Under the pieces are notes generated by a model. The model saw only the letters and a list, made by a program, of their open reading frames with translations. It was not told the DNA's origin and searched no databases. From contig CAYNBE010000148.1 in assembly GCA_964395045.1 (NCBI GenBank), forward strand, positions 1 through 9,326: DNA of 9,326 nucleotides. The letters are read 5' to 3'. Shown piece by piece: positions 1 through 7,035 of the stretch (positions are counted from its first letter, which is position 1; each line of letters opens with the position of its first letter). The position numbers were made by a program, and so were the translations under genes. Source of the stretch: UBA1413 sp964395045 (GTDB lineage: Bacteria; Bacteroidota; Bacteroidia; Bacteroidales; Prolixibacteraceae).

Positions 1-776
1 TGAATTTCTTTGATAGGATTAATTTCTCTGCTTGATGCCACAAACGTTTCCTGGTCTTTGTACCCATAAGCTGACCAGCCTCCGTTGTTGATGACTACAT
101 GAAACCCTGCGTTCCCGGGATACAATTCATCATTCAGAAAGTCCTCCTGGGAATTAAAAAATGTCAGATAGAAACCGGTTTGTTCTTCATTATCCGGATT
201 GTCTTCGGGTAGTACATCAAATTCAAGGATAAAATTCTGAGGAAGTTCCAGGTCTTTCATCAGACAGTAAACATGTTCATCGGACAAAGCATACAACCAG
301 TTCCCCGGATAACTGGCAAGTGTTCGTATTTCTCCGGAGCCGTTGGTTGTCCACATGGCTGGAAAGTCTCCCACTGCATCCTGTGAAAAATCATCAAAAA
401 ACAGAATCTTGTCACCGGGGACAAAATCATACCTGGTGTAGGATTGAATCCTGTCCTGCGGCTTGGGTGAATCCGTATTTCCTTCAGCCACACGATTCGT
501 GGTTTCTTCGGTCTGACTCCCATCCCCTTGGTCTTTATTTTCCCCGGCTTCATTTCCTGACTCTTCACCAGGATTCTCCGGTTTTTCCTTCTTTCTGAAA
601 ATGTTACCGATCCCTTCCTCCATTTTGTTCATTCCCCTGTCAATTCCCTGGTCAACCCGTTCGTTGGCCCTGTTGTTCGATTGGTTTTTGATTTTTTCCT
701 TCAGGTTAATCTGCGGGAATGCCTGAAACGAGGTGAGGATCAGAATATTCAGAATGAAATACTTAATACTTTTCAT
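1..776 (-). CDS. Secreted OmpA-family-like protein, N-terminal part (partial, cut by left edge)
   Basis: The frame is open from the ATG at 776 to the window edge without a stop, giving 258 complete residues. Residues 1-22 form a signal peptide (MKSIKYFILNILILTSFQAF, then PQ). Residues 25-60 are charged and amphipathic (ANERVDQGIDRGMNKMEEG), and residues 61-110 are a low-complexity linker rich in Glu, Gly, Asn and Pro. From about residue 114 a globular beta-sandwich-like domain begins (YDFVPGDKILFFDDFSQDAVGDF), continuing with alternating hydrophobic strands. From memory, this order (signal, helical segment, linker, FVPGDK..FFDDFSQDAVGDFP) is typical of Bacteroidetes envelope proteins that end in a peptidoglycan-binding OmpA domain. 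That C-terminal domain would lie outside the window, so the family call is inference. The gene follows the unknown secreted protein by 141 bases on the same strand. I see no good promoter match in that gap. Confidence 0.7.
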   Translation of the reverse strand, partial: MKSIKYFILNILILTSFQAFPQINLKEKIKNQSNNRANERVDQGIDRGMNKMEEGIGNIFRKKEKPENPGEESGNEAGENKDQGDGSQTEETTNRVAEGNTDSPKPQDRIQSYTRYDFVPGDKILFFDDFSQDAVGDFPAMWTTNGSGEIRTLASYPGNWLYALSDEHVYCLMKDLELPQNFILEFDVLPEDNPDNEEQTGFYLTFFNSQEDFLNDELYPGNAGFHVVINNGGWSAYGYKDQETFVASSREINPIKEI

Positions 777-917
777 GACAAACAGATAAATGGTATTCAT
801 TGTGCAATTTATAACAATAAATAAGATGTTTCAGGATTTCAGGCCAATTATTGGATTCTCTTCTGTAATTCCGGAATTCTCACTATTCATACCAAAAAGA
901 ATTCACGCCAGGGAAAA

Positions 918-2147
918 TCATCTGTTCAGCATAGTGAAAACCTGGTTCCAAAGGGTTTCATTTTCCAAAATCCGGAATAATTTTGAACTGGCAGGATTAA
1001 ATCCTGTCTGATCCTGAGTTTCCGGAACCTGAATTTCTGGCCATTCAATTACAATCAGCTGAATATCGGAAGGGGAGCGGCTTTTGTCGACCAGGTTCTT
1101 ATTGATCCTGACCAACGGACGCGACCCTGAATAGCCGGCGGGGGTAAGCCCTGAAACATTTGCGTTTTCGCTGTTTGACCACCATGCCTGTGATTTTCGT
1201 TCAAGAGGGGACATGGCATTCATTTCTGCTTTCAGTTTCCTAACTGCCTCCCGCCAGGTTGCAAGCGCAATTATTCGGTCAACCTTGTTTATATCTCCAG
1301 GTAAAGGTTGAATTCCCTTTGCCGAGATTTCCTCCCTGTAAGCTGCTTCAAGCCTTTGGGCAAGCAGCGGATCATATTTTCTGATTTCTTTAAGGTGTTC
1401 TTCAAACTTTTTGAAGGCATTTTCCCTGTTCCATTGCGTAGCTTGTAAAACAGGCTCCTTTGAAGGTTGTGTCTGCGGTTTTTCTACTTTATCAAGTGAC
1501 ATCTGAAAATATGATATCAGAGTAAGCAGAAAATCCTCCCTGGTAACCGGGTCGAAAAATGCTCCGGGGTTGTTTTTTACAGCAACCATCCGGTGTGGCA
1601 CTGAGATTCGGTGGTATTCCCGGTGTCCGAAAAAATCACCGGTCACCAGTGGTTCTTCATAGATATCCTGGATAATAGGATATCCTGTAAGTTTCAGGGG
1701 ATTGTTGAATGTGACAGTCAGCCATGCATCCGGATCGCCTGACCAAAGAGGAATGGAATCGCCTGAATGGATAGTGTGGAATCCAACTTCAATCCCGAAA
1801 ACAGGGAAGTGAGAAGGTGAGCTTTTGTCTTTGGATAAGGTTGCCCTTCCCGTAAAAGTTATTCTCACACCTTTCATTGAACCGTAAAGGGTATCGTTCG
1901 AAAAAAAAGAAAGGCAGGTATTGATTTTATTCTTCAGCGAAAGGAATGGAGAGGGTTTTAACCTGATAATTTCAGGTGAAATGAAAATGTTTTTTTCAAT
2001 TAACCCTTCATGAAAGGGTGTGAGACCCGGGCCTCTGTAATTCGAAAAGGTTTCCTGGCCGGTACCTGTTTTCTGCGCCCGCAGAATCCAGCAGCTGCAT
2101 AAAAATATCACTGTCAAAGTGAAATACCATTTCATGGCAATTGACAT
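918..2147 (-). CDS. Secreted or lipid-anchored protein of unknown function (405-409 aa)
   Basis: I do not recognise this protein. It begins with an export signal: a hydrophobic run (FTLTVIFLCSCWIL) followed by RAQ. It could be cut after Ala-Gln, as is common for Bacteroidetes signal peptides. Alternatively the LCSC at residues 16-19 could act as a weak lipobox. Two starts are possible: ATG at 2147, or ATG at 2135 four codons later. The second gives a more standard signal peptide (MKWYFTLTV...), and I favour it. Residues about 90-215 look beta-rich with many aromatics (DAWLTVTFNNPLKLTGYP; DFFGHREYHRISVPHR). Residues 240-320 are strongly charged and probably helical (NAFKKFEEHLKEIRKYDPLL ... 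ATWREAVRKLKAEMN). The C-terminus (about 335-409) turns back to mixed strands, with SDIQLIVIEWPEI near residue 360. It starts 62 to 74 bases after rubrerythrin, so it may be co-transcribed with it and with the OmpA-like gene that follows. Confidence 0.75.
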   Translation of the reverse strand: MSIAMKWYFTLTVIFLCSCWILRAQKTGTGQETFSNYRGPGLTPFHEGLIEKNIFISPEIIRLKPSPFLSLKNKINTCLSFFSNDTLYGSMKGVRITFTGRATLSKDKSSPSHFPVFGIEVGFHTIHSGDSIPLWSGDPDAWLTVTFNNPLKLTGYPIIQDIYEEPLVTGDFFGHREYHRISVPHRMVAVKNNPGAFFDPVTREDFLLTLISYFQMSLDKVEKPQTQPSKEPVLQATQWNRENAFKKFEEHLKEIRKYDPLLAQRLEAAYREEISAKGIQPLPGDINKVDRIIALATWREAVRKLKAEMNAMSPLERKSQAWWSNSENANVSGLTPAGYSGSRPLVRINKNLVDKSRSPSDIQLIVIEWPEIQVPETQDQTGFNPASSKLFRILENETLWNQVFTMLNR

Positions 2148-2209
2148 TCTATTTTCGAAAGGGGGACAGGATTCCCAAAGCCGGTATCACTGCCGGTTAT
2201 CCGGGTGTA

Positions 2210-2785
2210 TTAATAGTTTTCGCACTCAAGCTCGAAAAAGGCCTGGTCATGGTCACAGGCAGGGCATTTTTTGGGTGGTTTGGATGCCTCATGAAGGAAT
2301 CCGCATACCCGGCATTTCCAGATTACTTTTCCGTTTCTTTCAAAAACTTTTCCCTCTTCCAGGTTCTGATAAAGTCTTATGAACCTGTTTTCATGTGCCT
2401 TTTCAATTTTGGCAATGGTCCGGAAGATTACCGCAACCTGCCTGAACCCTTCTTCTTCGGCAATTCTGGCAAATTCCGGATAGAGTACTTCCCATTCCTC
2501 ATTTTCACCTTCTGCTGCCGCTTTCAGGTTTTCGAGGGTTGTTCCTATCTTCCCGGCCGTATATGTGGCGGTAATGGTTACCATCCTGCCTTCCAGAAGA
2601 CGAAAGAATTTTTTGGCATGTGCCCTTTCATTCAGTGCTGTTTCTTCAAACAGGGCGGCTATCTGCTCCAATCCCTCCCTGCGGGCTTCCTTGGCAAAAA
2701 ATTCATACCGGTTGCGGGCCTGCGACTCCCCTGCGAAAGCTTTCAGCAGGTTCTCCTCGGTTTTTGTTCCAGCAAGCGTTTCCAT
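2210..2785 (-). CDS. rbr: Rubrerythrin
   Basis: Cytoplasmic non-heme di-iron peroxidase of 191 residues, the usual length for classical rubrerythrin. It reduces hydrogen peroxide using electrons passed through its own rubredoxin-like site, and protects anaerobes from oxygen. The N-terminal ferritin-like four-helix domain (about 1-145) carries the expected ligands: E20 (AGES), E53 and H56 (NERAH), E94 and E97 (GENEEWE), E128 and H131 (IEKAHENRF). The C-terminal rubredoxin-like domain has CRVCG (C158, C161) and CPAC (C174, C177), both iron-binding pairs intact. The start at 2785 fits the family N-terminus (TEENLLKAFAGES). The gene diverges from sufE across 185 bases. The unknown secreted gene follows on the same strand with no terminator seen between them. 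Nothing is missing or truncated. Confidence 0.96.
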   Translation of the reverse strand: METLAGTKTEENLLKAFAGESQARNRYEFFAKEARREGLEQIAALFEETALNERAHAKKFFRLLEGRMVTITATYTAGKIGTTLENLKAAAEGENEEWEVLYPEFARIAEEEGFRQVAVIFRTIAKIEKAHENRFIRLYQNLEEGKVFERNGKVIWKCRVCGFLHEASKPPKKCPACDHDQAFFELECENY

Positions 2786-2814
2786 ATTTTCTGTGATTTT
2801 AGTATTCCAGGGTA

Positions 2815-2843
2815 CGAAAGTACATATAAACTTGGAATGAAAA
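2815..2843 (-). promoter_or_regulatory. Weak candidate promoter for rubrerythrin
   Basis: On the minus strand TACTTTCG (2822 down to 2815) differs at one place from the Bacteroidetes -7 element TAnnTTTG. About 18 bases upstream lies TTT (2843-2841) rather than the expected TTG. The implied transcript would start near 2808 and leave a leader of about 20 bases before the ATG at 2785. The -7 element lies within the small symmetric sequence GTACGAAAGTAC (2812-2823). It is the best placed candidate in this gap, but the match is weak. Confidence 0.3.
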
Positions 2844-2915
2844 CCGCACGATAGCTAATTATTGAAATGATCCTCCCCTGATATTTTACAGGATGGGTTT
2901 CTTATATATCAGAAT

Positions 2916-2945
2916 TTGATAAACCTGGAAAAATTCCGACATTTG
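2916..2945 (+). promoter_or_regulatory. Candidate Bacteroidetes-type promoter for sufE-sufT
   Basis: TTG (2916-2918), 19 bases, then GACATTTG (2938-2945). This matches the Bacteroidetes primary sigma factor pattern TTG-N19-21-TAnnTTTG except for G in place of the first T of the -7 box. The expected transcript start is near 2952, which gives a leader of about 19 bases before the ATG at 2971. That placement argues against the in-frame TTG at 2959 as the start codon. The spacer contains the short symmetric sequence GGAAAAATTCC (2927-2937). Confidence 0.5.
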
Positions 2946-2970
2946 TTGCCTGAAAAATTTGTGGGGAAAT

Positions 2971-3402
2971 ATGACGATCGACGAGACAGAATCAGAAATA
3001 ATCGATGAGTTCTCATCGTACGGCGACTGGATTGACAAGTATAGTTACCTGATCGGACTGGGGAATGAACTTCCGCCTATACAGGAGTCCGAGAAAAAGG
3101 AATCTTACCTGATCAGGGGATGTCAGTCGCGTGTCTGGCTGGTGCCTGAATTCAGGGAAGGTAAGATTTATTTCAGGGGTGAAAGCGATGCTGTTATTGT
3201 AAAAGGACTGATAGCACTTCTGTTAAGGGTGGCTTCAGGAAGAACACCCAGAGAACTGCTTGACTACGATTTCCGTTTACTGGACGAGATCGGGCTGAAA
3301 CAGCATCTGTCGCCGGTACGTGCTAACGGATTGCTTTCGATGGTTAAACAAATCAGGCTTTACGCTGTTGCTTATAATAAGATTCAGGAAAACAAAGATT
3401 GA
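2971..3402 (+). CDS. sufE: SufE-like cysteine desulfuration protein
   Basis: SufE accepts the persulfide sulfur from the cysteine desulfurase SufS and hands it to the SufBCD scaffold during Fe-S cluster assembly in the cytoplasm. The protein has 143 residues from the ATG at 2971, close to the family's usual length. The frame could extend four codons to a TTG at 2959, but the ATG fits the candidate promoter and the family N-terminus better. The fold shows the expected order: a helix with the DEFSSYGDWIDKYSYLIGLG motif, then the LIRGCQSRVW loop with the active-site cysteine C51. It continues with GESDAVIVKGLIALLL and the helix-rich end (LLDEIGLKQHLSPVRANGLLSM). The sufT-like gene follows after two bases, so the pair is almost certainly one transcript. 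The rest of the suf operon, including sufS, is not in this window. Confidence 0.94.
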   Translation: MTIDETESEIIDEFSSYGDWIDKYSYLIGLGNELPPIQESEKKESYLIRGCQSRVWLVPEFREGKIYFRGESDAVIVKGLIALLLRVASGRTPRELLDYDFRLLDEIGLKQHLSPVRANGLLSMVKQIRLYAVAYNKIQENKD

Positions 3403-3404
3403 AC

Positions 3405-3710
3405 ATGGACAACAGAATTGACCAGATTATTGCCAATCTGAAAGATGTATATGATCCTGAGATACCGGTGAACATCTATGACCTTGGATTGGTATACAAT
3501 GTTGACGTCGATGAGAATGACCAGGCAAACATTGTTATGACATTAACTGCTCCCGGCTGTCCGGTGGCAGACATGCTTGTCGGGGAGGCCAGGCAAGCTG
3601 CCCTTCTTGTCGAAGGGGTGAAGAACGCCCACGTGGAACTTGTTTTTGATCCGCCATGGGATAAAAGCATGATGAGCCAGGAGGCAAGGCTTGAGCTCGG
3701 ATTTTTCTGA
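3405..3710 (+). CDS. sufT: SufT-like DUF59 (MIP18 family) Fe-S assembly protein
   Basis: A 101-residue DUF59/MIP18-family protein. Members take part in maturing Fe-S proteins, as auxiliary factors of the SUF system or as carriers. All the family hallmarks are present: DVYDPEIPVNIYDLGLVY at residues 14-31, the TAPGCP loop with the conserved cysteine C52, and VELVFDPPWDKSMMS (DPPW at 82-85) near the end. The start is the ATG at 3405, two bases after the sufE stop. A TTG at 3399 overlapping that stop is in frame, but it would add only two residues and is less likely. Pairing of SufE with a DUF59 protein is common in Bacteroidetes suf loci. The stop at 3710 lies three bases from the stop of the convergent GH2 gene, and I see no terminator hairpin there. 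The symbol sufT rests on family membership. Confidence 0.9.
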   Translation: MDNRIDQIIANLKDVYDPEIPVNIYDLGLVYNVDVDENDQANIVMTLTAPGCPVADMLVGEARQAALLVEGVKNAHVELVFDPPWDKSMMSQEARLELGFF

Positions 3711-3713
3711 TAA

Positions 3714-5528
3714 TTACTCTGCAAGTGAATTACAAATCTCCAGGTTGATTTCCCTGATCTTATCTTCAATCAGTTTGATCACCTTCCGGTCATAGGTCAT
3801 CAATCCGTTTACTTCGATTTCCACATCGGTGGTCTGGGTGTAAACGGCTGCAGAATAACAACCGGGAATCAGTTTTTTTAGTTTTTGTGCCAGCTCTATG
3901 TATGTCCGGGTAGCTTCCTCCGGAGTTTTATACTGAACATACCCCCAGTTCCGGTCGCTTTCCCAAAGGTGTCCGTCAATCACGAGCCCGATCCCGCCAT
4001 ATTCGCCCAGCACACAGCTTCTTTTTGAATCAAAAAGAGCTATCACCGGATCAGGGTAGTTGTGTATATCAAGCATGTCGCCCGTATCATAAAAGTTTCC
4101 TCCGCTGGCGGGATTAACCAGCCTCGAAGGATCGTAGTTTTTGGTCCACTCCGCGATTTCCGGAGTTTTAAACTGCCCCCATGCCTCATTGAAAGGAACC
4201 CTTACCACCACGGAAGGATTTGACCAGGTAAGGTCGATGATTTCTTTCCATTCCTGCCGGAAGCTTTCTTCCGAAGCCTGGCTGCGCTGGAGTTCCGTTC
4301 CGTTGAAATAATTCCGTGTTTGCCACTGGGGTGATTTATCTCCGTTTGGCATGTCCTGCCATACAAGGATCCCGGTACGGTCGGCATGATAATACCAGCG
4401 TGCAGGTTCCACCTTTACATGTTTCCTGATCATGTTGAACCCGAAATCTTTGGTTTTGCGAATATCGAAAAGCAACGCCTCATCGGTGGGTGCAGTGTAC
4501 AGTCCATCGGGCCACCAACCCTGATCGAGGGGGCCGAACTGGAAATAATCACGGTTGTTCAGCTGAAGCCTGACCACTCCGTTCTGATCCCTGCGGGTTG
4601 AAATTTTCCGCATTCCGAAATAGCTCTTCACCTGATCGGAGATGGTTCCTTTCTGAAGAAGGGAAACTTCCAGGTCGTAAAGGAAAGGCGATTCGGGGCT
4701 CCACAACCGGGCATCCGGAATACTGACCAAAGCCTCCTGTCCGGCGGCGGCTCTTGCTGTGCCAATGAGGGTCCCTTCTTCAAAAACCTTGAATTCAAGA
4801 ATGTCCCCGGCTTGCGTGCCTGAAGTCTCTGCCCTCACGGAAAGCGTGTTTCCGTCGATGTCGGGAACCGGTTTTAACCCGGTGATGTAAGCAGAAGTGA
4901 CAGGTTCTATCCATACTGTCTGCCAGATTCCTGTCACTGATGTATACCATATAGTCCGCGGTTCGTCCACCTGTTTGCCACGCGGCTGATATCCCCGGTC
5001 GGTAGGATCCCATACCCTGACTACGATATCCTGGTCTCCTGTCTTTGTCAGACAGGAAGTGATGTCAACGGCAAAGGGGGTGTAGCCCCCGCTGTGGGAG
5101 CCAGCTTTGATCCCGTTCACCCAGATATCTGCCTTCCAGTCAACTGCACCGAAATGTAGCAGGATCTTTTTGTTTTTCCATTCCGCAGGGACTGTGAATA
5201 TTCTGTGATACCACAACTCCTTGTTCTCCCCAACTTTTTTCATCACTCCTGACAGGCTTGATTCGATGGCAAAGGGTACCAAAATCGTACCATCGTATGA
5301 CGAAGGGATGTAACTGCCTTTGGGAAGTACTGCGTAATCCCACAATCCGTTCAGGTTTTTCCATTGTTCCCTTACCATCTGGGGTCTTGGATACTCAGGA
5401 AGGGGATTGGAAGGATCCACTTTTCCGGCCCATAAGGTCTTTATCCTATTGCCGGCAGGTTTCCAGTTTTCTCTGGCTGAAGTCCCCAATACAACCAGAA
5501 CAAATAAAGCAAAAACAGATTTTTTCAT
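3714..5528 (-). CDS. Secreted glycoside hydrolase family 2 protein (beta-galactosidase/beta-glucuronidase-like)
   Basis: A 604-residue exported retaining glycosidase. Residues 1-18 are a signal peptide (MKKSVFALFVLVVLGTSA). The GH2 domains follow in order. The N-terminal jelly-roll sugar-binding domain is at about 45-210 (WKNLNGLWDYAV; ELWYHRIFTVP; LLHFGAVDWKADIWVNG; GGYTPFAVDIT). The immunoglobulin-like domain is at about 212-310, ending YFGMRKIS. The TIM barrel runs from about 315 to the end (FNMIRKHVKVEP; LVWQDMPNGD). The acid/base is E448 in FNEAWGQ, and the nucleophile is most likely E509 in GEYGG. The end (VYTQTTDVEIEVNGLMTYDR) is typical of Bacteroidetes GH2 proteins. It is much shorter than LacZ and lacks LacZ's C-terminal domains. 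Substrate cannot be fixed from sequence: beta-galactoside, beta-glucuronide or beta-mannoside are all possible. It starts 14 bases after the GH109 gene, so it is the second gene of that operon. Confidence 0.93.
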   Translation of the reverse strand: MKKSVFALFVLVVLGTSARENWKPAGNRIKTLWAGKVDPSNPLPEYPRPQMVREQWKNLNGLWDYAVLPKGSYIPSSYDGTILVPFAIESSLSGVMKKVGENKELWYHRIFTVPAEWKNKKILLHFGAVDWKADIWVNGIKAGSHSGGYTPFAVDITSCLTKTGDQDIVVRVWDPTDRGYQPRGKQVDEPRTIWYTSVTGIWQTVWIEPVTSAYITGLKPVPDIDGNTLSVRAETSGTQAGDILEFKVFEEGTLIGTARAAAGQEALVSIPDARLWSPESPFLYDLEVSLLQKGTISDQVKSYFGMRKISTRRDQNGVVRLQLNNRDYFQFGPLDQGWWPDGLYTAPTDEALLFDIRKTKDFGFNMIRKHVKVEPARWYYHADRTGILVWQDMPNGDKSPQWQTRNYFNGTELQRSQASEESFRQEWKEIIDLTWSNPSVVVRVPFNEAWGQFKTPEIAEWTKNYDPSRLVNPASGGNFYDTGDMLDIHNYPDPVIALFDSKRSCVLGEYGGIGLVIDGHLWESDRNWGYVQYKTPEEATRTYIELAQKLKKLIPGCYSAAVYTQTTDVEIEVNGLMTYDRKVIKLIEDKIREINLEICNSLAE

Positions 5529-5542
5529 TTCAGACCTTCAAA

Positions 5543-6994
5543 TTATCCCACCTTCAGCTGGTTATTCGTTTCTTTTTTTTCCACCTTAACACCCGTTGTA
5601 CCTCCACCTTTCAGGGTCAGTTCCACCGGAGAGTTGGTCTTCCAGGCGCCTCGGGTAAAGTCAGGTATATCGACCGATGCCGATCGGTTTGCTACCGAAC
5701 TGATGCTGAGGGGGGCTATGGAACTCCAGAGGGCGGCATCATATACATCCTGATCGAGAGGTAGTCCGTTTCTCAAGCAGTCGATCAGCCTCCAGTCCAT
5801 CATGAAATCCATTCCCCCGTGTCCCCCGATTTTTTTTGCCATTTCCCCGACATGCCTGACAATTTCAGGAGTAAATTTTTCTTCCAGTTCCTTCATTTCT
5901 TCGGGTTTTAACCAGGCATGGCCGGTGGAGATTCTTGGCGGTTCAGGCCATTTACAGGCAATTCCATTGGTGCCGCTGACCAGGTGAATCCGTGAATAGG
6001 GGCGGGGAGAGGTCACATCGTGCTGGATCATGATTGAGCGGCCCTTGTAAGTCCTGACAAGAGTGGTGTTCATGTTTCCCCGGTAATGATTCTCTGTAAA
6101 TTCATTGTAAAATGCATCCACAGCCGCTCTTTTCTTTGCTTCTGCAGCCAGTTGGAAATCAGCCGATTGTAAAGAAGTAAGGTATTCCATCCGGTCGCCG
6201 CGGTTGATGTCCATGATCTGGCAGATAGGGCCGAGTCCATGCGTCGGATAAAGATTTCCATTTCGGGTGTAGTTTTCCTTCAGCCTCCACATTTCGGCAT
6301 ATCCGTCTTTTTTGAAGTTATATTCCAAAAGATTATGGATGTAGGCACCCTCTCCATGGATAATTTCCCCGAAATATCCCTGCCGGGCCATATTGAGGGT
6401 AAGAAGCTCAAAGAAATCGTAACAGCAGTTTTCGAGCTGCATGCAATGTTTTTTTGTTTTTTCAGAGGTCTCCACCAGCTGCCAGCATTCGTCGAGGGTG
6501 ATTGCTGCAGGAACTTCCGAGGCAGCATGTTTGCCCTGTTCCATGGCATACACCGCCATGGGAGTATGCAACGACCAGGGAGTGCAAATGTAAACAAGGT
6601 CAATATCAGGCCGGTTGCACAAATCTTTCCAGATTTCCTTAGATCCCGAGAAGCCGGTTGCCTCCGGCAATCCGTTGCGGGCCAGAATTTTCTGGCATTT
6701 GTCAACCCTGTCAGGGTATTGGTCGCACAAAGCCACAATTTCCACGTTTTCGATGCGCGACATCCTTTCAACAGCGCCCGGACCCCGTGATCCCAAACCG
6801 ATAAAGCCAATCCTGACCTTGTCGAGTTTCGGGGCCGCAAATCCGCACATATTGAATTGCTGGGTTCCGCTATGTGAACGCTGCTCTTCTTTTGCTTTTT
6901 TCTTATCCCCGCCGGTACAGGAAACCAGCCCTGTGCTGAGAATCCCTGCCCCGATCAGGCTGTTCCTTAAAAAATCTCTTCTGTTTGATGCCAT
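5543..6994 (-). CDS. GH109 glycosidase (Gfo/Idh/MocA fold, alpha-N-acetylgalactosaminidase type), Tat-exported lipoprotein
   Basis: A 483-residue protein that probably hydrolyses terminal alpha-GalNAc by the NAD-dependent oxidation, elimination and re-reduction mechanism of GH109. The N-terminus has a twin-arginine motif (SNRRDFLRNS, R5-R6), a hydrophobic stretch and LVSC (C26), a good lipobox, so it is likely a Tat-exported lipoprotein. Residues 58-180 are the Rossmann domain (KVRIGFIGLGSRG at 59-71; IVALCDQ; YICTPWSLH). Where oxidoreductases of this fold have the catalytic EKP motif, this protein has EVP (160-162), as GH109 enzymes do. Other GH109 signatures, compared from memory with the Elizabethkingia enzyme, are LENCCY (Y192), LYPTHGLGP (Y249, H252) and GHGGMDF (391-397). 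Y192, Y249 and H252 match positions reported in that active site. It is the first gene of an operon with the GH2 gene, behind a strong promoter. An ordinary sugar dehydrogenase is the less likely alternative. Confidence 0.9.
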   Translation of the reverse strand: MASNRRDFLRNSLIGAGILSTGLVSCTGGDKKKAKEEQRSHSGTQQFNMCGFAAPKLDKVRIGFIGLGSRGPGAVERMSRIENVEIVALCDQYPDRVDKCQKILARNGLPEATGFSGSKEIWKDLCNRPDIDLVYICTPWSLHTPMAVYAMEQGKHAASEVPAAITLDECWQLVETSEKTKKHCMQLENCCYDFFELLTLNMARQGYFGEIIHGEGAYIHNLLEYNFKKDGYAEMWRLKENYTRNGNLYPTHGLGPICQIMDINRGDRMEYLTSLQSADFQLAAEAKKRAAVDAFYNEFTENHYRGNMNTTLVRTYKGRSIMIQHDVTSPRPYSRIHLVSGTNGIACKWPEPPRISTGHAWLKPEEMKELEEKFTPEIVRHVGEMAKKIGGHGGMDFMMDWRLIDCLRNGLPLDQDVYDAALWSSIAPLSISSVANRSASVDIPDFTRGAWKTNSPVELTLKGGGTTGVKVEKKETNNQLKVG

Positions 6995-7035
6995 GGTAAA
7001 AGTTTTTTATGGTAGTTGTTGTTCGTTTTAATTCC

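Noticed and set aside
2180..2197. GCCGGT repeated six bases apart after the rubrerythrin stop, considered as a terminator.
   Set aside because: The repeat is direct rather than inverted. Only the four-base CCGG cores could pair, and no T run follows on the minus strand.
2141..2854. A long plus-strand open frame (237 codons) across the rubrerythrin gene.
   Set aside because: It lies antisense to rubrerythrin, whose protein has all its metal ligands. The translated product is cysteine- and phenylalanine-rich with no domain, as expected for a shadow frame.
3690..3730. Possible bidirectional terminator between the convergent sufT and GH2 stops.
   Set aside because: The stops are three bases apart and I could find no GC-rich hairpin followed by a T run on either strand.
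5258..5764. A plus-strand open frame of 168 codons spanning the GH2-GH109 junction.
   Set aside because: It is antisense to the N-terminus of GH2 and the C-terminus of GH109, both well supported, and its product has no family features.
6239..6840. Open frames on both strands (183 and 186 codons) inside the GH109 gene.
   Set aside because: They overlap the conserved Rossmann and GH109 motifs of the real frame and encode nothing recognisable.
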